Source: Pseudorhodoplanes sp. (GTDB lineage Bacteria > Pseudomonadota > Alphaproteobacteria > Rhizobiales > Xanthobacteraceae). From it: a stretch of DNA of 20,749 bases. The notes beneath the pieces are model-generated. The model had not been told where the DNA came from and made no database searches. It was given only the letters and a program-made list of their open reading frames with translations. Shown here piece after piece: positions 14,753-20,749 of this stretch. The DNA lies in contig WBUW01000007.1 in NCBI GenBank assembly GCA_008933495.1, forward strand, positions 1 to 20,749, read 5' to 3'. Numbering within the stretch: the first letter of the stretch is position 1; the number at the start of each line of letters is the position of its first letter. Made by a program: the position numbers and the translations under genes.

Positions 14753-15703
14753 TCAATCGAACAGGCTGGAGACGGACTCTTCGGCGGCGGTGCGCCCGAT
14801 CGCCTCGCCGATCAGTTGTGCGATCGGAAGCACGCGGATGTTCTTGGTGTTCCGGACCGGCTCGGTCGGCTGGATGGAGTCGGTAATCACGAGTTCCTTC
14901 AGCCGCGAGTTCGACACGCGGGCCACGGCCCCGCCGGACAGGACCCCGTGGCTGATATAGGCGTAGACGTCCGCGGCGCCCTGTTCGAGCAAGGCGTCAG
15001 CCGCGTTAACCAGCGTTCCGCCGGAATCGACGATGTCGTCGACCAGAATGCAGGTGTGCCCGCGCGGATCGCCGATGACGTTCATGACCTCGGAGTCGCC
15101 GGGCCGCTCGCGACGCTTGTCGATGATGGCGAGCGGCGCATTGATGCGCTTGGCGAGACCGCGGGCCCGCACCACGCCGCCGACGTCGGGCGAGACAACC
15201 ATGAGCTTTTCGAGATCGAACCGCTCGCGGATGTCGCGCACCATCACCGGCGAGGCGTAGAGATTGTCGGTCGGGATGTCGAAGAAGCCCTGGATCTGAC
15301 CGGCATGCAGATCGAGCGTCATCACGCGATTGGCGCCGGCATGCGTGATCAGATTGGCGACGAGCTTGGCCGAAATCGGCGTGCGCGGGCCCGGTTTGCG
15401 ATCCTGCCGCGAATAGCCGAAATAGGGAATGACCGCCGTGATGCGGCGCGCCGACGCGCGCCGCAGCGCGTCGATGATGATCAGCAATTCCATCAGATGG
15501 TCGTTGGCCGGAAACGACGTTGATTGAATCACGAACACGTCCGCGCCGCGCACGTTTTCCTGAATTTCGACGAAAATTTCCATGTCCGCGAAGCGGCGGA
15601 CGACGGCTTTGGTCAGGTCGGTCTGGAGATATTCGCCGATCTCTTTTGCAAGCACCGGATTGGAATTGCCGGCGACGATCCTGATCGCCCCATTGCTCGC
15701 CAT
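14753..15703 (-). CDS. prs: Ribose-phosphate pyrophosphokinase
   Basis: Makes phosphoribosyl pyrophosphate from ribose 5-phosphate and ATP for purine, pyrimidine, NAD, histidine and tryptophan synthesis. The protein has 316 residues, as usual for class I enzymes. Seen are the ATP-loop region FADMEIFVEIQENVRGADVF (38-57), the PYFGYSRQDRK loop (93-103), DLHAGQIQGFF (131-141), SPDVGGVVRA (171-180) and the PRPP-binding signature VDDIVDSGGT (221-230). ATG at 15703 is chosen from the conserved start of the family and a GGGGA upstream; the open frame runs to 15823 without conserved residues. The 170-base leader upstream of prs holds no gene. Confidence 0.97.
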   Translation of the reverse strand: MASNGAIRIVAGNSNPVLAKEIGEYLQTDLTKAVVRRFADMEIFVEIQENVRGADVFVIQSTSFPANDHLMELLIIIDALRRASARRITAVIPYFGYSRQDRKPGPRTPISAKLVANLITHAGANRVMTLDLHAGQIQGFFDIPTDNLYASPVMVRDIRERFDLEKLMVVSPDVGGVVRARGLAKRINAPLAIIDKRRERPGDSEVMNVIGDPRGHTCILVDDIVDSGGTLVNAADALLEQGAADVYAYISHGVLSGGAVARVSNSRLKELVITDSIQPTEPVRNTKNIRVLPIAQLIGEAIGRTAAEESVSSLFD

Positions 15704-15873
15704 CGCCGTGTCCCCGCTCGAATTCCCCGCGCCTGTACGCGGTCTGACGTCTTTGTCGCGAGCCCGCCGAGGCCGCAACGGGCGCCCGGTGGCCTGATAA
15801 CAAGCCGCCTGCCGGTCCGGCAATAAGGGCCGCTTCCGGGCCGCGAGTTTTCCAGCCCGCCCCGGGCTTTGAG

Positions 15874-16680
15874 CTAGCGGAGGGATGTCACCGAGGCAAC
15901 CCGGCCCTCGCGCCGCGGCCCGGGGATTGCCGGCCGGTGGCGCGGGAGCGGGACGCTGCCGTCCTCTGCCTCTGCCGTCCCGACCGGTTCCGAAATCGGC
16001 GCGGACGCCGTCGCGGCCGGCGGATCGTTGCGGAAAAGCCGGAATATGCCATGCGCTTCGGGGCGAAAATCGTCGTGCGCCGCAACCGCGACCGCACCCG
16101 TCTCCGGGATGGCCGGCGAATCGGCTGGCGGCGCCGATGCGACGGCCGCGGCTGGCCGGAAATAGCCCGCAAGCCGCTCCATGCCCGCGCGCGCCACCCG
16201 CATCAGCACATCGTCGTCGACCGCCTGCCAGGGATCGGCGGCCGCATGCCCGAGCGTCCGGCCCGGCACGGCGGCCAGCTCTTCGCCGGAGAAACGCACC
16301 GTCCGTTCCTGCTGCGCGTCATAGACATCGAACACCCATGACACGACACCTTGATTTTTCTTCCTGTAGACGCCAAGCGCGACATAGGCGCGGACGCGAT
16401 AGGGAGCGGCCTTGGCGTGCGAGACGACCGGCACCTTCCTCGCCTCGGCTTCCGCATTGAGCTTCTGCACGAGGCGCTGGAAGACGGCGGACGGCGGGCC
16501 GTCGATCGATTCGAAGGCGACCGTGGCATTGGCGTCGGGGGCGCCGGGCGCGGACCGAACGGACGTCTTGGTCGTCGTGCAGCCGGCGGCCGCAAGGCCG
16601 ACCATCGCGCACAAAACGATCCAGACTGAAACAAGCCCGACACGCCTGCGCGAATGCACGCCCTCGACACGACCCTGCAT
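15874..16680 (-). CDS. Probable lipoprotein of unknown function
   Basis: A 268-residue protein with a basic N-terminus (residues 1-13), a hydrophobic segment (about 15-32) and a lipobox-like AAGC with Cys at 34, followed by TTTKTS. This points to lipidation by Lgt, encoded 2 kb away, and anchoring in the envelope. A conserved-looking middle region (about 53-140) includes IDGPPSAVFQRLVQKLNAEA, YRVRAYVALG and VSWVFDVYDAQQERTVRFSGEE. The last 90 residues are low-complexity, Ala/Pro-rich and probably disordered. Similar proteins occur in related bacteria without known function. ATG at 16680 is preferred over an in-frame start at 16749 because it places the signal segment correctly. The -3 lipobox residue is Ala rather than Leu, so lipidation is likely but not certain. 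Confidence 0.75.
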   Translation of the reverse strand: MQGRVEGVHSRRRVGLVSVWIVLCAMVGLAAAGCTTTKTSVRSAPGAPDANATVAFESIDGPPSAVFQRLVQKLNAEAEARKVPVVSHAKAAPYRVRAYVALGVYRKKNQGVVSWVFDVYDAQQERTVRFSGEELAAVPGRTLGHAAADPWQAVDDDVLMRVARAGMERLAGYFRPAAAVASAPPADSPAIPETGAVAVAAHDDFRPEAHGIFRLFRNDPPAATASAPISEPVGTAEAEDGSVPLPRHRPAIPGPRREGRVASVTSLR

Positions 16681-16819
16681 CACGTCCCCGCAGCCGGCTC
16701 TTTGACTTGATAGAAGCCTCGGTGGGCTCATTGCGTCCGGCCGGGTCAAGGCGTAGCGAAATTCGCCGCAGCGGTCCAGCCGCCCGTCCGGCCTCCGCCT
16801 TCACGAACCGACGTCGCGG

Positions 16820-17587
16820 TTAAGGCGCAAGCACGATGGCGTTGACGTGCCGCCCGTAATCGGGCTCGGCGCGATGCTGCGAGCGCCGGTAGCTGAAAAA
16901 GCGTTCGGGATCGGCATAGGTGCAGTGCCCGAGATCCTCGATCTGACGGACGCCGGCGCGCCGCAGCCGCATGGCGATATAGCCCGGCAGGTCGAACAGC
17001 GAATGGCCCGCGCGTGCGCCGGGACGGAAGAAGGCGGCACTTTCCCGGTCGGCGGCCGCGAACGTATCGGCGAGATCGCCGCCGACCTCGTAATTGGGCT
17101 GGCGGATCATCGGCCCGAGCGCGGCGACGATCCGCGCACGGTCGGCACCCAGCGACTGCATGGCCTCGAGCGTTGACTCGAGAATGCCGGAAAGCGCGCC
17201 GCGCCATCCCGCGTGCGACGCCCCGATCACGCGCGCGGTTGCGTCCGCGAACAGCACCGGTCCGCAATCCGCCGTCGTCACCCCGATCGCAAGCCCGGGC
17301 ACGCGCGTCACGATCGCATCGGCCCGCGGCCGCGCCGGCGCCTCCCACGGCGCGTCCGCAATCACCGCCACCGCCGAATGCACCTGATAGGCCGTCACCA
17401 GATGCGCAGGTTCCACGCCGAGCCGGCGCGCCATCCGCGCGCGGTTCTCGCTCACCCGGGTGGGATCGTCCTGCGAGCCGACGCCGCCATTGAGCGTGGC
17501 GTATATATTCTGCGAGACCCCGCCGGCGCGCGTGAAAAAGGCGTGCCGGATGCCGGGGCGAGCTGACAATGACGGCGCCTGCAACAT
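16820..17587 (-). CDS. pgeF: Peptidoglycan editing factor PgeF (multicopper polyphenol oxidase/laccase-domain family)
   Basis: A 255-residue YfiH/YlmD-type protein. In E. coli, PgeF guards peptidoglycan composition by removing wrongly incorporated L-serine from the UDP-MurNAc precursor. The metal-binding residues of the family are present: H70 (YQVHSA), C108 (TTADCGPV) and H125 (SHAGWRGA). GIRHAFFTRAGGVS (12-25) and the C-terminal FFSYRRSQ are typical. The ATG at 17587 lies two bases after the stop of the methyltransferase gene, so translation is probably coupled in the lgt-midA-pgeF operon. The link between a cell-wall editor and a lipoprotein enzyme fits an envelope theme. Biochemical activity in alphaproteobacteria is inferred from the family. 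Confidence 0.93.
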   Translation of the reverse strand: MLQAPSLSARPGIRHAFFTRAGGVSQNIYATLNGGVGSQDDPTRVSENRARMARRLGVEPAHLVTAYQVHSAVAVIADAPWEAPARPRADAIVTRVPGLAIGVTTADCGPVLFADATARVIGASHAGWRGALSGILESTLEAMQSLGADRARIVAALGPMIRQPNYEVGGDLADTFAAADRESAAFFRPGARAGHSLFDLPGYIAMRLRRAGVRQIEDLGHCTYADPERFFSYRRSQHRAEPDYGRHVNAIVLAP

Positions 17588-17589
17588 AA

Positions 17590-18687
17590 TCAGTTCGCGA
17601 ATGCCGGCGGCGGGCCGATCGCCGGATCGGCCAGCGCCATCACCTTGAACAGTCGGCCCATGCCGGTGCGCCCGCGCTGGGTCAGGCGCGCATAGGCGGC
17701 TTCGATTTCCGTTTTCTTGGCAGGCAGGGCGGTCGCCTTCAGGGCCTGCGCGCGCGCCTCGATGCCAAGCCGCGCCAGGAAATCACCCTGTTCGATCGGT
17801 CCGTAGATGGCGGCCCCCATGCTCTCGGCCGCGGCACCGAACGCCTGGAAATCGACATGGGCGGTAATGTCGACGGCACCGGGCGCGATCAGCGGATCGG
17901 CGAAGGCATGCTGACCGACCGCCTGCAGGGTGTCGCCGACCTCGCTTTCGGTATGCCCATAGTCGATCATCAGCGCGACGCCCTTGTCGCGCACGCGCCG
18001 CCCGATCTCGAAAGCGAGATTGTCCGGCCGCCATTCGAAGATCGAGCCGGCCGGCGCTTCGCGCACGCTTTTCGGCAGCACGCGCTCGAAATGCGGCACC
18101 GGCTCCGGCCGAACGCCGAACGTGAAATTGCCCGCGGCGGTGACGCCGACGACGCGTTCGTGCCAGCCGTCCTCCTGCTTGACCATCTGGTGGACGGGAA
18201 TGGCGTCGATGAATTCGTTGGCGATGATAATCACCGGCCCGGCCGGCACCTCGGAGAGGTCGCGATGCCACTGAACGATCGCCCCGGCATTGACCAGGGT
18301 CTCGCGCTGGACGCGTTCGAGCGCCGGACTGACTTCGACAAGATGCACGACCAGCGCCTTGCGGAAAGCCGGCGTCACGTGCAGCGCGCGCAGCGCGTCC
18401 CGCATCAAGGTGCCGCGGCCCGGACCCAGCTCGACCAGCCGCACATTCTCGGGCGAGCCCATCGCCTTCCAGGCCGCCGCGCTCCAAAGACCGATCAATT
18501 CGCCGAACATCTGGCTGACTTCGGGCGCGGTGATGAAATCGCCGGCCGCGCCGAGCGGATCGCGCGTGACATAATAGCCGTGCGCGGGATGGGTCAGGCA
18601 CAGCGCGGCATATTGCGCCACCGGAATGGGCCCCACCACCGCGATCAGGCGGCGGATTTCCGATTCCAGCGATGCCTGCGCCTCCAC
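17590..18687 (-). CDS. SAM-dependent methyltransferase, MidA/NDUFAF7 family
   Basis: A 365-residue class I methyltransferase homologous to mitochondrial NDUFAF7/MidA, which dimethylates an arginine of the complex I subunit NDUFS2. Seen are HPAHGYYVTRDPLGAAGDFIT (33-53, a family signature), APEVSQMFGELIG, the SAM motif VELGPGRGTLM (85-95) and ANEFIDAIPVHQ (156-167). The start is GTG at 18687, three bases after the lgt stop; no better start exists in frame and the protein begins at the usual distance from the first motif. In bacteria the target is not firmly known. NuoD of the organism's complex I is a plausible substrate by analogy only. Downstream, pgeF starts two bases after this stop. Confidence 0.93.
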   Translation of the reverse strand: MEAQASLESEIRRLIAVVGPIPVAQYAALCLTHPAHGYYVTRDPLGAAGDFITAPEVSQMFGELIGLWSAAAWKAMGSPENVRLVELGPGRGTLMRDALRALHVTPAFRKALVVHLVEVSPALERVQRETLVNAGAIVQWHRDLSEVPAGPVIIIANEFIDAIPVHQMVKQEDGWHERVVGVTAAGNFTFGVRPEPVPHFERVLPKSVREAPAGSIFEWRPDNLAFEIGRRVRDKGVALMIDYGHTESEVGDTLQAVGQHAFADPLIAPGAVDITAHVDFQAFGAAAESMGAAIYGPIEQGDFLARLGIEARAQALKATALPAKKTEIEAAYARLTQRGRTGMGRLFKVMALADPAIGPPPAFAN

Positions 18688-18690
18688 CGA

Positions 18691-19515
18691 TCAGCTCCGT
18701 CGAACGGCACCCTGCCGGCGCGCAAGGACGACGAACGCGACCCCCGCAAGGAAGAGCGGGACCGACAGCAGCATTCCCATCGTCAGTCCACCCCAGATGA
18801 ATCCGAGCTGGGCGTCTGGCTCGCGGAACAGTTCGCAGAACGATCGCGCCAGCGCATAGCCGATGGCGAACAGGCCGATCACCAGTCCCGGCCGCCGGAG
18901 CGCGCCGGCGCGTACCGCGAATGCGAGCACGGCAAGAAGCACGATCCCCTCGAGCGCAGCCTCGTAAAGCTGGCTCGGATGACGTGGCAGCGGTCCGGCG
19001 CCCGGGAACACCATCGCCCACGGCACGTCCGTCGGCCGCCCCCACAATTCGCCGTTGATGAAATTGGCCATACGTCCCAGGAACAACCCGATCGGACCGA
19101 CCGCGCACGTCACGTCGCCGAGCGACAATGCGGGAATCTTGCGCCGCCATGCAAATGACAGAACCGCAATCACGCAGCCGGCAAAGCCGCCGTGAAAGGA
19201 CATCCCGCCTTGCCACAATTGCAGGATTTCGGCCGGATGCGCTGCGAAATGGGCCGGATTGTAAAAGAGCACATAGCCGAGGCGGCCACCGAGGATGATG
19301 CCGAACGTCACCCACACGACAAAATCGTCGAAATCGGTAACGGTCATCGGCGCCCGGCCGCCCCACAGCCGGCCGTTGCGGATGATCGTGCGCGCATAAT
19401 ACCAGCCGAACAGGATGCCGCCGATATAGGCGAGCGCGTACCAGCGGATCGCGAGCGGGCCGATCTGGATCAGGACCGGATCAAAGGCCGGGTATGGCAA
19501 CGTCAGGAACGACAT
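18691..19515 (-). CDS. lgt: Phosphatidylglycerol--prolipoprotein diacylglyceryl transferase
   Basis: Inner-membrane enzyme that transfers diacylglyceryl from phosphatidylglycerol to the lipobox cysteine of prolipoproteins, the first step of lipoprotein maturation. The protein has 274 residues and about seven hydrophobic segments. IRWYALAYIGG (23-33), the essential-His region MSFHGG (H108), the Lgt signature LGRMANFINGELWGR (146-160) and HPSQLYE (179-185) are all present. Its lipid substrate is supplied by the pathway of PgsA, also encoded in this window. It is the first gene of lgt-midA-pgeF and is divergent from ubiK. The 153 bases between them should hold both promoters. Confidence 0.97.
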   Translation of the reverse strand: MSFLTLPYPAFDPVLIQIGPLAIRWYALAYIGGILFGWYYARTIIRNGRLWGGRAPMTVTDFDDFVVWVTFGIILGGRLGYVLFYNPAHFAAHPAEILQLWQGGMSFHGGFAGCVIAVLSFAWRRKIPALSLGDVTCAVGPIGLFLGRMANFINGELWGRPTDVPWAMVFPGAGPLPRHPSQLYEAALEGIVLLAVLAFAVRAGALRRPGLVIGLFAIGYALARSFCELFREPDAQLGFIWGGLTMGMLLSVPLFLAGVAFVVLARRQGAVRRS

Positions 19516-19668
19516 CGGAACTCCCCAGTCCGGCCCATTGCGACCAGGCGAATGGACAAGTCAACCCTCTCGCCCCGCTCATTGTCCGGCGGCAGGCAGC
19601 GGCCTGCTTGCAGGCATGTGGTCGCAAACCATATGTTGCCGGGAGCGGGGTTCCAGCGGAGTCAGACG

Positions 19669-19983
19669 ATGACCCAGACCAGCAGCCGGTTTTTCGACGA
19701 GATTGCACGCCTGATGAACGACGCCACGGGCGTCGCCCAGGGCATCAAGCGCGAATTCGACACGCTCTTCCGCAGCCAGGCCGAGCGCTGGCTCAACGAT
19801 CTCGATCTGGTCAAGCGCGAGGAGTTCGAGGTCGTTAAGGATATGGCCCGGCTGGCGCGCGAGGAAAACGAGGCGCTGAAAGCCCGGGTCGCCGCGCTGG
19901 AAGCCAAGCTCGAAACGCAAACACCGCCTTCGCCGCCGGCTTACGCCAGCGGCCCGTCCGAGGGCACGCCTCCGGTCGCCTGA
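19669..19983 (+). CDS. ubiK: Ubiquinone biosynthesis accessory factor UbiK (BMFP family)
   Basis: A 104-residue protein of the BMFP family. E. coli UbiK (YqiC) helps the cytoplasmic Ubi complex in aerobic ubiquinone synthesis; the Brucella homologue was described as membrane fusogenic. SSRFFDEIARLMNDATGVAQG (5-25) is the amphipathic membrane-binding part. Residues about 48-84 form a heptad-rich coiled coil (VKREEFEVVKDMARLAREEN onward), which makes trimers in the family, and a Pro/Ser-rich tail follows. ATG at 19669 is the first start before the conserved segment. A possible promoter is TTGCAG (19608-19613), 18 bases, TATGTT (19632-19637). Divergence from lgt at this place is common in Rhizobiales. 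Confidence 0.9.
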   Translation: MTQTSSRFFDEIARLMNDATGVAQGIKREFDTLFRSQAERWLNDLDLVKREEFEVVKDMARLAREENEALKARVAALEAKLETQTPPSPPAYASGPSEGTPPVA

Positions 19984-20003
19984 CCGGACGATCGGCTCGT
20001 TCC

Positions 20004-20032
20004 TTGTCATCGCGGCCGCTCGCCGCTATAAG
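20004..20032 (+). promoter_or_regulatory. Sigma70-like promoter of rplY
   Basis: TTGTCA (20004-20009), a 17-base spacer and TATAAG (20027-20032) match the -35/-10 consensus at 5 of 6 positions each. It lies after the ubiK stop and about 85 bases before the rplY ATG, so transcription would begin near 20039 with a leader of about 77 bases. Confidence 0.6.
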
Positions 20033-20116
20033 CCTGCGCAATCGCGGTGCCCGCACCCCTGGAGGCGCGCCGCGGGTTCCCGTAAAATTCCAGAGCTAAG
20101 ACAAGGATATAGACCT

Positions 20117-20743
20117 ATGGCGACCGTCAAGGAATTGAAGGCGGCGGCGCGTCCGAAGGCCGGCAAGGGGGCTGCTCGGGCGGAACGTCGCGAAGGCCGC
20201 GTCCCCGGCGTGATTTACGGAGACAAGAAGCCCCCGCTCGCGATCGCGCTCGACAAGAACGAACTGCGCCAGCGCATCAGTGCCGGGCGCTTCCTGACCA
20301 CGCTCTACGACATCAACATCGACGGCCAGACGCATCGCGTCATTCCGCGCGACTTCCAGCTCGACCCGATCAAGGATCAGCCCATCCATGTCGATTTCAT
20401 GCGGCTTGGCGAAGGCGCGCTGGTCCGCGTCGCCATTCCGGTTCACGTGGTCGGAGCCGAAAATTCGCCCGGCGTGAAGCGCGGCGGCGCCGTCAACATC
20501 GTGACCCATACCATCGATGTGCGCTGCCCGCCGGATGCGATCCCGGAGGCGATCGAGGTCGACGTGAGCGGTCTTGAAATCAGCTATTCCAGGCATCTCA
20601 ACGACGTCGCGCTGCCGAAGGGCGTGAAAATCCTCACCCGGCTCGACACCACGCTCGTCACCATCGTGCCGCCCTCCGGCTATGCCGAAGAAGCGCGCGC
20701 GGCTGCCGATGCTGCTGCCGCCGCGCGCGCTTCTTCGGCATAG
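20117..20743 (+). CDS. rplY: 50S ribosomal protein L25, long (CTC) form
   Basis: A 208-residue L25/TL5/CTC-type protein that binds 5S rRNA in the central protuberance of the large subunit. The N-terminal domain (about 1-92) begins MATVKELKAAARPKAGKGAA and includes AERREGRVPGVIYGDKKPP. The second domain (about 100-190) is the CTC extension, and an Ala-rich tail ends the protein. Bacteria such as E. coli have only the short form, while alphaproteobacteria commonly have this long one. ATG at 20117 has AAGGA nine bases upstream and a good promoter further up. In relatives, pth and ychF follow rplY, but the window ends six bases after its stop. Confidence 0.96.
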   Translation: MATVKELKAAARPKAGKGAARAERREGRVPGVIYGDKKPPLAIALDKNELRQRISAGRFLTTLYDINIDGQTHRVIPRDFQLDPIKDQPIHVDFMRLGEGALVRVAIPVHVVGAENSPGVKRGGAVNIVTHTIDVRCPPDAIPEAIEVDVSGLEISYSRHLNDVALPKGVKILTRLDTTLVTIVPPSGYAEEARAAADAAAAARASSA

Positions 20744-20749
20744 CCGGAG

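Noticed and set aside
17857..19158. A 433-codon plus-strand frame opposite lgt and the methyltransferase
   Set aside because: Both minus-strand genes have full family motifs across the same bases. The antisense frame is long only because of codon bias.

Overview
The window is GC-rich (roughly 64% by eye) with dense short-gap operons. Product order, codon use and the small palindromic repeats suggest an alphaproteobacterium of the order Hyphomicrobiales (Rhizobiales), probably near the Bradyrhizobiaceae/Xanthobacteraceae. That placement is inferred from family resemblance, not from a search. No rRNA, tRNA, CRISPR array, insertion sequence or prophage gene was seen. The content is mostly core genome.

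Left part (1-8356, mostly + strand). A partial minus-strand gene leaves the left edge. It is followed by rlmJ (23S rRNA m6A methyltransferase), a CspA-family cold shock gene with a clear intrinsic terminator, and a convergent Omp25/Omp31-type outer membrane beta-barrel gene. Next is the run uvrC-pgsA-moaD-moaE (DNA repair, phosphatidylglycerol synthesis, molybdopterin synthase). uvrC carries a frameshift at a GC dinucleotide tract that cuts off its helix-hairpin-helix domain. A secreted Vgb-like beta-propeller gene and a class 3 lipase-like gene follow.

Middle (8325-12780). ilvE (minus) is divergent from a marR - ompR-type response regulator - EnvZ-type histidine kinase operon. A 15-bp palindrome spans the marR start codon and overlaps a TTGACA on the ilvE strand, so it is a candidate shared operator. 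The MarR/response-regulator pair resembles PetP/PetR of Rhodobacter. A TetR-type gene faces the kinase gene, with 5 bases between the two stop codons.

Right part (12869-20743, mostly minus strand): proC, a YbjN-family gene, prs, a probable lipoprotein, pgeF, a MidA/NDUFAF7-type methyltransferase and lgt. ubiK and rplY are on the plus strand. pgeF-midA-lgt are separated by only 2-3 bases. An island of small palindromic repeats lies between proC and ybjN, and one arm supplies the ybjN stop codon.

No obviously new multi-gene system is visible. The points most worth a second look are the uvrC frameshift, the palindrome at the marR start, the repeat that provides a stop codon, and a hairpin that displays the csp Shine-Dalgarno in its loop.
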